A stretch of 64,000 bases of DNA. Origin: Phytophthora colocasiae (taxonomy: Eukaryota; Oomycota; Peronosporomycetes; Peronosporales; Peronosporaceae). The stretch lies in the NCBI GenBank assembly GCA_018806915.1, contig JAGKQI010000099.1:1178001-1242000 (forward strand), read 5' to 3'. Within the stretch, counting starts at the first letter, position 1; each line of letters begins with the position of its first letter. The notes below the pieces were generated by a model. The model did not search any database and was not told the origin of the DNA. It saw only the letters and a list, made by a program, of their open reading frames with translations. Of the stretch, positions 37,254 through 47,738 are shown one piece after another. A program made the translations under genes and the position numbers.

Positions 37254-40200
37254 TTAAGAGATTTCAATGATCCCCATAGCTGCACGTAAGCGAGCGAGAC
37301 GAGCCTTGTCCAGTGGCTTGGTAAAGGCATCCGCTGGATTCGTCTCACCCGAAACCTTCACCAACTCAATAGCTCCACGCTGAACTTGCTCTCGCACATA
37401 GTGCCAGCGGAGCTCAATGTGACGCGTCCTCCTGCTGTACGTTGGACTAGTCGCCATGACATGTGCAGCAGCACTATCAATCCCGATGACCGGGTGAATC
37501 GTGTATTTCGGTAGTATCTCCGCCAAAATGTTGCATTCGGCCGTTGCCTCCATGGTCGCTTCACATGCTGCCACGTACTCAGCCTCTGCTGTCGACAGAG
37601 CAATAATGGGCTGTCGTCTTGACATCCAAGCGACGGCACCACCACCGAGCATAAACGCAAATCCACTGGTGCTCTTCCGCGACTCCGAATCCCCAGCCCA
37701 ATCACTGTCGCAAAATCCGTGTAGGATCAGTTTCGAGTTCTTCGCTGCATTGTTCCTCTGGTAGCGAATCCCATATTCAGTAGTTCCGACCAAATACCGT
37801 AGTACACGCTTCAAAGCCCCGACATGTTTCGCAGTAGGTTTGGATACAAATCGGCTCAGTTGTCCCAAAGCATACGCTAGGTCCGGTCGAGTGCATGTAG
37901 CCAAGTACATGAGCATGCCTAAAGCACCTCGATAGTCGAAACTCGAGTCGATTGAGTCACCCTCACCAGCCGGAACAAGTCGTGCCTTAGTTTCCATCGG
38001 GTTCCCACATTTGTTGGCCTTATCGTATCCGAATTTAGCTAGGATTTCCTTCGCGTACTTACGCTGGGTAATGAAGATATCATTCGCTGTCTGGTTCACT
38101 TCAACACCGAGGTACTCCGTCAGCTCACCTTGATCCTTCAATCCATACGCCACGTTCAAATCTTCGAACAGCTTTGACTTGAGGTTAGTATCGTTGGTTG
38201 CACAAAGTACATCATCAACGTACACGAGTACTAGAGCAATAGTTTCACCTTCGTACTTGAAATACAGACATGGTTCCGTGGCACACCGTTGAAAACCGCG
38301 ATTCATCAGCCAGAATTTAACTCTTCATTCCACTCCCGTCCCGATTGTCTAAGCCCATACAGTGCCTTGCGAACCACGTACATGTGTCCATCAACTGCAC
38401 ACGGAAACCTTCGATAGACCTCACATACTGCGGAATTGTGAGAAAAGCGTTCAAGTATGCTGTGTTAATATCACCTCCGTACACCTTCAAATTGAGTTCG
38501 GCTGCCAATGCAACTACCAACCGGAATGACGACATGCGTGCGACCGGAGCAAATGTCTCGATAAAATCAATACCAGGGCGTTGCCAATTTCTAGAGCAAC
38601 AATTCTCGCCTTTAGCCGGATAATGTACCCGTAATGATCCGTTTTATAGGCGTAGACCCACATCGTTTTGATTGCCCGCCCATTGGTCGGCATCTCGCTC
38701 TGATCAATCTCCTCGAGAACTCCTTTGACTTTAATGCTGCCATTTCTTCGAGCTCGGCATCCTCCAGAGATCAGCATGCTTGGACCGCATTGCCCTCTCT
38801 CCGGTTCTTGGGTATTTTGATCTGTGACGAGTGAAGTGGTTTACCATCTTTGCCAAGGATACGCACGGCCATGTTTGACAGTACAAAGTCTTGGTACCGT
38901 GCTGGAGTGCGTCGCTCTGTCGCTTCCCGGAGACCTGTCCTTCTGGCTTTTGTGGTTTGACCAAGCTGATTCTTTTGTATTTCTGAGGACGTCTCGTCAC
39001 GATCAGTTCGCTTCCTCAGTCCAGTAGGAAGTACGATCACTTCGCGTTCCTTTTCCCCGTCCACTGCTTCTTGAACGTTAGATTCTCCAGTGACTTGGGC
39101 CGATTCATTTGCTGATTCTTCATCTCCAACATCGAATTCGATTTCGGATCCATGCTCTGCATCAACGGATATAATATCGTCATCAACTACATCCTTTGTA
39201 GCTTTCCCTGTCTGTTCCGATGCAAAATTACTTTTATCTTCATCACCATTGTCGGCGTCGGATTCATTTTCATCGCCTCCCTCGAGGTAAATCGACCGTG
39301 TAGTCGATTTGATCTCGCTAAATTCATACACAACCGACGCATTTACTTCGCTGTACGCGTCCTCGTCGGCATCAAATGACCGCATAGAATATTCAGACTC
39401 CTCCACGATGCTGTCATCAACACAGTAGCTTCCCTGACTGAGTGTGTCATCATCATCTAGAGGATAGTGCCAAACGTTAGCCATTCGGAGACGTTGCTGT
39501 CAGCGGGATCGACTTGGTGACGATCGCGGTAGGTAATTCCTTCCTCAACCCGAACTTCAGCCACAAATTTAACTGTCCGCTCACTCGAGTGTACACCTGG
39601 CACCCTACAGTGTCTTCCAGCGTAACCAACGACGAAAGCCACGTAGGCATTTGCGTCTTGCTTGTGCTTATCCGGTGTTACGGGCACATGGACGTAGGCA
39701 GTGATCCAAACTTGCGAATATGATGAATGTCTGGCTTACTCCGAACATTCTCTCTCATAGGAGCACACCGTCAATCGGTTTCGCATACACTCTGTTCTTG
39801 ATGTAAGCAGCGTTCTTGAGTGCGTACGGCCAAAATGAACGCGGAAAGCCAGACGCATGCATCTGAGACCGAACCATTTCCATGAGTGATTGATGTACGT
39901 TCACATGGGTTCAGGTGAGAGCTTTTCGGACCGACTTTGATATGTTCAATGCCTCGTGCTGCGTACCAACCGTCGATGGCGCCATTTACGAACTCACCTC
40001 CTTTATCAGTCAGGACTTGTTTTACTGGGAACTGTGCACTCTCCACAAACTCGTACTCCCGTTGAACAATCTTCTTGATGCCTCGACCAGCTTGGCGCTC
40101 TGCCCATACAACGTACTGTTGCATTAAGGAGTTTACCACAGCAGATCCCTTGCTCGTTAGCAAATGAACTGTCAAAAACCTGCTCCAACCGTCCATTATC

Positions 40201-41974
40201 ACCAATACCGCTTTGTAGTTCGTCCCATTTCCTTGGCCAGGGAACAGTAGGTCTGCGTAGACCACTTCGTTAGGTGCAGTTATCCCACGATTTAGCTTCT
40301 TACGCCGGCGTTTCTGTTTCTGTTTTCCGACGTGGCAAGCATCACACGCCTTCACCTGCCGCTGCGAAAGCATCATTCCCTTGACAAGTCCACGGTCCAC
40401 CATAACCTTCAAGTACTGAGCGCAAGTGTGCCCCAATCGCTCATGCCATACCTGCAGACTTCCAACACCGTCTGCTACTGTAAAATTCACTACGCGCTCC
40501 TCTCACGTTCCTCTTTAACGTTGTCGCTAGAACTGGAGTTTTCCCTCACGTTGAAGATCCAGATTGCTTGTGCGGGATGTGCTTTAATGACTCTTTCTCC
40601 TTCTCCTTCCTTGTACACGCTGTAAACTTTAGTTTTGGCATCATAATTTACATCGAACCCTTGTTCCAGAGCGAGACCCATGGAGAACAGACCATGTGTG
40701 GCCCCTGGGACGTACAGAACGCCATCAATGCAAAGTTCCACTTCATCCTCGCCCACTACTGATGTTATTTTTCACAGTACCAACCCCTGCGGCCTGTGTG
40801 ATCATTGATTGAAGCGACACCTTGACGTCAGCAGTCAGGCTTTCTGGCACTATATCTTCCAAATGAAGAAAACTGTCACGATCGCCAACTATATGCACGT
40901 TAGAACCGGTGTCGAAACACCACCAAGAATAACTTCCAGGATCTTTTCTTCTCCACATCCGCATCGACAATACCCTGGAAAATTCGATTGCTGCCTGTGC
41001 TTCATCCCATACTGTGGCCACCGTTCCAGGTTCGTTTTGGTACGTTCGAAACTTTTGTGATGTGCTTCCGTTTGCATAGTTTGATCTCTTCTGACGTTGA
41101 TCTTCATGTCCAGACGCACCACTAATACTCTGCTGGGCAGTTCGTTCCGGACAATTTGCCTTGTAGTGGCCAGTGTCGCCACAGACAAACACTTTCTCTG
41201 GAAGACCGCCCACCGGAGGAGTTATCCTGTTGACCACTACTACCTCCGTTCCGTACACGGGCTTGCCCAGTCTGTGGTGGTCCAGCGCCTTGACCAGCAC
41301 CTTGGCTATCACCACCCCCTTGCTTTGTACCACCTCGACGTCGCGAATTATTGTTAATGCGTCGTCGAGACTGACGATCCGCGGCCTCTTCGATGAGCAC
41401 CGAAGTTCTTCAGGGTCAAAGTACCCGCCGTTTCCTCCATATTTGACGGCTCCACGAAGCTGTTCAAACTCATATTGATCTGGTAGACTGTCCAGCAGCA
41501 TGGACTTCATGTTGATATCGTTCACCTCATAGCCATAACTTGCTGGGTCGGTTTCAGCCGAAACATGTATCCCACATGCGCTTGTACATCGTCACTACCA
41601 GGACATTTGAGGTTTTTAATTCTTCTGATAGTCTCAAGATAGTACTTTCTCGAATTGTCGCATTTTGACGCTTCTCGTAGATCTCACAGCGCTGCCCACA
41701 TCTCTGCACCAGACTCATATTGGTCGACTTGTTGAAGCCTGTGTGACGGTATCGTCGTCCTGATCATCCGCATAATCTTGAACTGCTTCTTATCGAAGGT
41801 TGCCTCTGACTCCTCACTCGTGAGGCCCTCACGCTTTATCTTGCCCTCGGCGATGTCGAGTAGATCGTGTTCCCGAAAGATCGTTCGCATCGTCCACTTA
41901 TATCGCCGCCAGTCTTTACCGTCCCATCCATACGGTAGTCCCTCTACCTTAGATTCGTTATTCATCTTGTACAC
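37254..41974 (-). pseudogene. Gag-Pol of copia element 2, multiple frameshifts
   Basis: Read on the minus strand: gag start (KVEGLPYGWDGKDWRRYKWT, 41974 down), a gap with lost frame at about 41530-41680, a CCHC knuckle (VCGDTGHYKANC) and a protease with canonical WCFDTGSNVHIVGD (about 40890). Integrase has the zinc module VWHERLGHTCAQYLK with CDACHVGK and a core (VYADLLFPGQG, VLTDKGGEFVNGA). An acidic linker (38771-39484) follows. RT is in three frames ending with VLVYVDDVLCATND (about 38220), then RNase H (GFCDSDWAGDSESRKSTSGF, STAEAEYVAACEATMEA). Frameshifts near 40490-40756, 39700, 38530 and 38310 make it non-functional. Confidence 0.85.
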
Positions 41975-41987
41975 CTTACGCGAGTTC

Positions 41988-42004
41988 TCTTGGGCTCATA
42001 ACCC
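41988..42004 (-). other. Primer-binding site of copia element 2 (half-tRNA type)
   Basis: Directly after the 5' LTR, minus strand, the sequence is GGGTTATGAGCCCAA. Its complement reads TTGGGCTCATAACCC, which folds as a tRNA anticodon stem-loop: stem TTGGG/CCCAA (the 3' side completed by the known tRNA pattern), loop CTCATAA with anticodon CAT. That is a Met tRNA, so the primer is likely a cleaved initiator-Met half-molecule as in Drosophila copia. Confidence 0.65.
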
Positions 42005-42239
42005 TGTTTAAAGGTGAACTTCTTCTTCGAGTATGGAAGGACGGTTTTGCAAGAAGACTGTAGATTGAGAACTGATGTATTTTAGCTACCACTGCTTTCT
42101 CTTCTCCGTTGGTTTCAACGCCCAGCTTCGCTGGAGTCCAGTAGCTATTTCCGAATGCAACGACCATTGGTCCAAATGCAAGATAGCTCCACAGCCATCA
42201 CAACGTACCGTGATCTGATCTTGGATACGTTTTCCAACA
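42005..42239 (-). repeat. 5' LTR of copia element 2
   Basis: 235 bp, pairs with 36982-37216, followed at 42240 by the CGTCG duplication. Confidence 0.9.
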
Positions 42240-43130
42240 CGTCGTGCTCGTCGCTGGTCCTCGTATCGGTCTCGTTTCAGGCGTCGTCATTCCAGTTCTA
42301 GCGTCAGTTTGGTTGTCGTTAGCAATTTCGCGTGTCATCGACCCTGCGGACATCGTTTCCGGGGCTGGCAACTTCGTTCGTTTCTTTGCTCGTCGTTCGT
42401 CCAACTTTATTCGTGTCTCCGGGACTCGTTTTCGTGCATTCGGCAAAATCATCGTCTCCGACATCGTCGTATCCGTCTCATGCATTTTCTGGACTTCCCT
42501 CGTCTCGTCCGGAGTTCGCCGTAGCGCCTCACTTCTTGACAACGGCTTCCGCGTCAACATTCTGTTCATTGTCGTTTCTGAAGAGGTCGTCTGCTGCTTC
42601 TGTGTTTCACTTTGCCGCACTGAGCTGTCTTCGGCGCACGTATTCGTCACTTCAGTAGGTTTTGTGGCCGACGTTATCACTTGTTCGTTCTCCGTCGACT
42701 GCTTGCTCGTTCCATCACTAGGTTGCGTACTTCGTGGTATATTGAGCTGATCGTCTCCAGCAACCGTCGCATCATTCGTTAACGTATTTGCCGTCCTCGT
42801 CCTGGTCCTTCTTCGCTTCTTTCGTTTCCGTCCAATGGCGGCTCTCAATTTTGCCACTACTGGAGCTCTTGATAATGCGTCTGCAACAACATTCGTAGTA
42901 CCCGGTCTATACTCAACTTCAAAGTCGTATTCCTGAAGTGTAAGGGCCCATCGGTGTAGTTTACCCGTCAAATGCGCACTCGTCATCAGCCATTTCAGTG
43001 CTGCGTGGTCCGTCACTATCGTGAATCGTCGTCCATAGAGATAGGGTCGGAATAGCTTAATCGCCCAGACTACTGCCAGACATTCCAGCTCCGTTATTCC
43101 GTACTTCGCTTCCGTCTCGCTGTTTACTTT
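42240..43130 (-). pseudogene. RNase H and RNase H-integrase linker of gypsy element A
   Basis: The minus-strand frame continues from the MITE junction: AKVNSETEAKYGITELECLA, then FTIVTDHAALKWLM and GTTNVVADALSR, the end of a Ty3-type RNase H. About 220 residues of a Thr/Arg/Lys-rich linker follow (RKRKKRRRTRTRTA), down to the copia insertion. The linker is much longer than in standard gypsy elements. The frame is open but cut on both sides by transposons. Confidence 0.75.
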
Positions 43131-43775
43131 GGCGGCTATTTATTATCTGTTGTTTTAGCACTGCTCACCTGTTCAGTACTCCTGGTCACTGATCACCTGT
43201 TGTTAGTACCGCAAACCTGTTGCGTTTCTTCATCCCTGCTTTGCTGTTAATATGAATAGCTGTTGGTGACGAGCGTTCACCAGATATTGAAAACCGTTCC
43301 TTCCTAAGACTGGCCTTACTCAACTATGGAGGCGCTTAAGTCATATTGAAGCTCCTGTAAGGTTATATCAAGTCCATGTTCCTGATCTATGTTCTACCGA
43401 CAGCACAAGAATCGAGGAAAATTTCTTAAGGATATGTCCACCACGGTGGATGCTTCAGCATCTTATCTACTCAAGAGCGTGAACTGCACGCTGTGAGCAA
43501 AACAAAAGCATCTATATTTTCCTTTTTACCCAGTGAGTGCGCGTGTGACCCGACCATGGAGAGTGGCGAAGCAGTCTCTCCCCAGTCTTCTCATTGCAGT
43601 AGTCCTCATGATGCGGGACCGCAATGGATTATCGTTTCAAGGCGGTAACCTATGAAATAGAATGCTAATGCATTTGGCAGGATAACAGGTTGGCGGTACT
43701 AACAACAGGTGGATAGGGGCCTGGAAGTACTTAACAGGTGGGTAGTGCTAGAACAACAGATATTAATTATTTTCC
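43131..43775. mobile_element. MULE-like MITE in gypsy element A RNase H
   Basis: This 645-bp insert is flanked by GTTTACTTT (43122-43130 and 43776-43784), a 9-bp target duplication typical of Mutator-like elements. The ends start GG and end CC and form imperfect terminal inverted repeats of about 80 bp; TATCTGTTGTTTTAGCACT on the left matches TATCTGTTGTTCTAGCACT on the right reversed. The motif ACCTGTT recurs three times in each arm. The 480-bp interior has no convincing ORF or transposase, so it is non-autonomous. The interior is not recognised and could be captured host DNA. Confidence 0.8.
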
Positions 43776-44246
43776 GTTTACTTTGCTGGCATAAGCTACC
43801 GGTTGCCATCCATTTCCTCCGTTTTGCATCAAACTCGCGCCGAGACCCACTGTAGATGCATCAGTACAAACTCTAAACGGTAATCGAAAGTCCGGATATC
43901 GTAACACCGGCCTCTCCGTCAAAATCTTCTTCACCGTCATGAACGCCTCTTCCTGGGACGCTCCCCACTTCCACTTCACTTTCTTTCGTAGCAGATTTGT
44001 AAGTGGCTCCATCAACGATCCAAATCCCGGCACAAACTTCCGGTAGTAACCCGCCAGATGGACAAACCGCTTCGTTTCCACAGCGTCCGTCGGCTTCGGA
44101 AATTCGCGTACTGCAGTCACTAATCGCTCCATCGGTCGCACACCTTCCTTCGACAACTCGTGTCCCAGGTACTCCATCTTTTCAGTGGCGAACATGCATT
44201 TCTTCAATTTGAGTGTCAGGCCTGCTTGTGAGAGTCGCTCCAGCAC
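43776..44246 (-). pseudogene. RT thumb and RNase H N-terminal part of gypsy element A
   Basis: This segment encodes LTLKLKKCMFATEKMEYLGH, the RT connection region (HLAGYYRKFVPGFGSLMEPL), and the RNase H start FRVCTDASTVGLGASLMQNG. It is separated from the RT palm by a one-base frameshift near 44255, where HVIELACVLERL can be read only after shifting. Upstream and downstream pieces are the 44261-45705 frame and the RNase H piece beyond the MITE. Confidence 0.8.
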
Positions 44247-44260
44247 GCACGCTAATTCAA

Positions 44261-45705
44261 TTACATGCCTCCTCTAGTGTAGATGACGATATCATCCAAA
44301 TACACCAGACACGTCGTCCAAGTTAGTCCTCTTAACACTCCGTTCATCATGCGCTGAAAGGTCGAAGGTGCATTCATCAATCCGAATGGCATTCGTAGAA
44401 ATTGGTACAGTCCTTGCTTCGTTCTGAACGCCGTCTTCATCTTGTCTCGCAACGCCATTAAAATTTGCCAGTAACCTGCCTTCAAGTCAAGTGTGGAAAA
44501 CAATAGTGCACCACCCAAAGCTTCCAAGGTTTCATCAATACGTGGCAAGGGATAGACATCCTTTCGTGTGATTTTGTTCAGCGCTCGATAGTCTACGCAG
44601 AACCTGACTTCTCCATCCTTCTTACGCACTAAGACGACCGGAAAACCCCACGCTCCGTTGCCTTCTTCAATCACGCCCGCTGCCAACATCTTCTTAACAT
44701 TTTCTTCGATGATTGCTTCGTCTGTCTGGGCTTGTCGTCTCCTTTTCATCATTATGGGCGCTGCGTCCCCAGTATCAATGTAGTGCTCCACGGGCAACGC
44801 GGTCGCTGGTGGGCAGTCACCTTTCGTTTCTATCAAGTTTCGATACGTCCTTAGCAACTTCAGTACCAGTGCACGGCTGTCTTCATCTTCAATACCGATC
44901 TTCACTTCGTGTTCGTTTTCCAGTGGGCTCTGGCTGCTGTTGATCTCATCCAACCAGTTCTTCACTCGATCACGTTCTAGTTCGCCGTTGAGCTCCAGCA
45001 CTTCCATATCGCTGTCAATCGGAATCCATACTCCCAGTTCTTTCTTCGACGGCAACTTCGTTCGTCCGGGGCTCGAATTGATCATTGGTACTATCGCTTT
45101 ACCGTTTTTCGCTTTGGTCACTGTAGATGCCAACATCACCATACCAGCACATCTCGTCGGGATAAACATTCCAATTTCGCCATCAGGAGCAGCTACTGAT
45201 ACCTCCACCGGTGTCACCGCTCGTCCCGTCAACTGCATTCGTCTCGTCATCCGGACGGCTGCCACTCGTGCACTTCGCCCATTGTCGGATATCTCATCGG
45301 TTCGAAATGGCACAATGATCCGTCGTTCCTTCAACCGGTACGTCAACTCGTTGCGTTCGAAGTCAAGCTTTGCTCCATGTTTCTTCATAAAATCAACGCC
45401 CAACAGGAATTCGTCATCGCAGCCTTCAACAATGCACGCGTCAGCATAAATGGTCTCTCCAAACACCGTCCTGAATTGAAATCTCCATACTCCAACAACA
45501 TCGAGCAGGAAACCCCCAATTCCTTCAACGTAATCCACAGGTGTTTCAATATCAAGTCGGTCACCGTGCTTCATCCATCCAGTGCCTGCTACTGTGAAAC
45601 GTGCGCAACTATCCAGCTTAATATCTTTCCACGTTCGATCCACTCGCATTTTCGCTGTCGGCAATCCATCGGCCGAATTCACAACTTCTTCGTCATCACC
45701 AATCG
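44261..45705 (-). pseudogene. Protease and reverse transcriptase palm of gypsy element A
   Basis: From the chromodomain-element junction (minus strand) the frame reads TIGDDEEVVNSADGL, then a retropepsin region in which the active site is KLDSCARFTVAG. The family normally has DSG/DTG; here Gly is Cys, which should inactivate the protease. The later flap/helix motif is DEFLLGVDFMKKHGAKLD. RT follows with GVIEEGNGAWGFPVVLVRKK, RFCVDYRALNKITRKDVYPL, and the YLDDIVIYTRGG palm motif. Then a frameshift ends the frame. Confidence 0.85.
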
Positions 45706-46123
45706 TGTAGTAGGTAGCGCTCGAAAGAAAACCCAAAGACACTCGAAGGAAGCTGGCACTTCCTGTAAAGTATTATCGCCGAGTGTATTGAGCTGTCGAC
45801 GAGCTGTCAAAAATGAAAACTGAGAAAACTAAAACATGTATCCCGACTTGCTACGCTACACTACCATCACCAGCGTCCTAGTGATGGTATTCTATACGAT
45901 AAAACTTCAACTGTGCCAGCTTGGGTAGACGAACAACTCAGGAGAACAGCCGGTAGAGCGTTAAACCACAATGACTTAACAGTAGGTGCTCAACTTCAAC
46001 GCCATTGTCCTCTGAGCCACATCAATGTGGCTGACTGCAACCACATGATGCCGGTCAACATTGTTGTCGTACCCGACTGCATTGCGTGGGCATGGTTGGG
46101 CTTTCACACCACGACCCACTACA
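45706..46123 (-). repeat. 3' LTR of chromodomain element 2
   Basis: 418 bp, pairs with 51017-51434. The 69-codon open frame seen in both LTR copies is a by-product of the repeat and not a gene. Confidence 0.9.
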
Positions 46124-46408
46124 GTCCCCCTTCAAGCCCAATCTGCCAACACGGTCAAATATTTGCTTGTACAAATTTGATTACGGTGAATCATCACTGT
46201 ATGACGTTATGGCCAACGTATCATGAGTCACCATCACGTCAGCACCACTCACGGGTACATAATTGGTTCAACTTCAACACGTTGCCGTTGAAGTTAACTT
46301 GACCTGCACATCACCCAAGATATTGACCATTATAATCACAAAATCAAGGAACAACCTTTATTTAGTGACTATACAGTCGTTATACCAAGGATATACATGT
46401 ATACATGG

Positions 46409-47026
46409 TCATTGCCGCTTTGGCATCGCTTCTAGCGCTTTGAGATGCTCCTCAAGCTTAGCGTCTTTGCATTTCGCAACATAGCCTTCCACTAACGTAC
46501 TCACGTCTTTGTGTAGGGCTGCTAGAGGTTCCCACGAGTCCTCTATTGCTTCTAATCCATGCCACCCGACAAGGATTTCGTAGCAACGACTCCGGTCGTT
46601 CCAACGGTGTTTCATCAGCTCGCGCACGCGAAGCATGATGCCCTGGGCAGCCACGTGCTCCAGGAGCTCCTCAGTAACTGTTAGGTCCTTGTCGGCGAAG
46701 AACTTAAGCCGCGAGGCATGTACAACAAGTTCCTCGCCAGTGACAAGATGCTTGACCTTGAACACGTCACGCGGTTCTGCTGCTGTTACCGCGTATGGGC
46801 CAAGCCACGTGACGAGCAGTTTTGTCTGTCTCTTCTCATCGACACGTGATCGCAGTACATAGTCGCCCACATTGAAGTTGATGATGTTGTCGCCACGTTC
46901 CTTCTTCTTGTTGAGTAGCGTTTGTTTTAGCCGGACGTCTTCAACTGCCCTGTGCATGTCTCTCACACTTGCACGTAGTCGCGCCAAGCTCTCCTCAATC
47001 TCTGCTGAAGTGCGCGTTGGTTGCAC
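46409..47026 (-). pseudogene. Integrase C-terminus and chromodomain, element 2
   Basis: This separate frame (205 codons, lower end of the element's pol) contains the GPY-like module (LLVTWLGPYAVTAAEP), ELVVHASRLKFFADKDL, and the chromodomain YEILVGWHGLEAIEDSWEPL (about 46540-46610). It is out of frame with the integrase core; the shift lies near 47000-47026. The chromodomain aligns with that of element 1 (EVLVGWEGLEHVEDSWEPI). Confidence 0.8.
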
Positions 47027-47738
47027 ACTCTGGGTTGACTTCAGGCCCGAGGTATACGGCTTGCAGTGGTGACGGGGGGTCTAGACCAGTAAACAACTCG
47101 CCTGGCGTTTTACCAGCCAATGACGGCACGGCAGTATGGTTGAGGCTGGCCTGTACCACTGGAATCAACCTTGGCCAGTCTCGGTGGTTGATCTTGTAGT
47201 CTAGGATTAAAACCCGTAACACTTGCAATATATCTCGATTCACGCGTTCAACAGACCCGTTGATCCATGGGCTGTATGTAGGTGAGAAGATTTGCTTGCA
47301 CTTGAGTCTAGTACAGAGTTCCTCCATCACTTCGTTCTTGAAGTGAGTTCCTTGGTCACTAATCCAATCTCTGGGAATTCCAAAGCGACTGTGCCAGTCC
47401 ATGATAGCGTCTGCTGCAACAGTGCTTGTAGGCGATTCGCATTTGACGAGTTCAGAGTAATGACTTGCATCGTCCTTCAACACCAGTAGGTATTTCCAAT
47501 TGACCGAAAGATTCGCCAAGGTACAAAAAGTCCCAATGCAACGCTTGATTTCGCTCGTTGCACCGATATGTTTTTCGCTCCATGGCCTTGGCACTACCTT
47601 CCCCTTTACATGGTAGCACAGAAGGCAGCTCGCCAAGAACTTGTCCACACATTCTCGAAGGTGAGGTATGTGAAAGATGCGGCCAAGATGCGCCAACATA
47701 GCATCTCGACCTCGGTGACCTTGGGCCACAATGTGCAA
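46995..47738 (-). pseudogene. Integrase core, element 2
   Basis: HIVAQGHRGRDAMLAHLGRI with CLLCYHVKG gives the zinc module. The core has LLVLKDDASHYSELVKCES, the second Asp in WISDQGTHFKNEV and the Glu in WINGSVERVNRDIL. The first Asp position, normally in a MDY/WDF context, falls in a stretch where the frame differs from the relative: GTFCTLANLSVN here versus the sister frame ALHWDFLYLGESFGQLEIPT (47452-47600). So the frame switches there too. The element cannot make a continuous integrase. Confidence 0.75.

Larger units (their letters stand above)
36982..42239 (-). mobile_element. Ty1/Copia element 2 inserted in gypsy element A pol
   Basis: LTRs at 36982-37216 and 42005-42239 are 235 bp and differ at one position by eye. 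The TSD is CGTCG (36977-36981 and 42240-42244). Minus-strand orientation is shown by the gene order and by the primer-binding site at about 41988-42004 and a purine tract (GAGGGAGGCG) next to 37217. The termini are TG...CA. Coding capacity is broken in several places although the LTRs are almost identical. Confidence 0.92.

Noticed and set aside
45913..46302. Plus-strand ORF repeated at 51224-51445
   Set aside because: It lies within the two identical LTRs of chromodomain element 2 and has no coding features.
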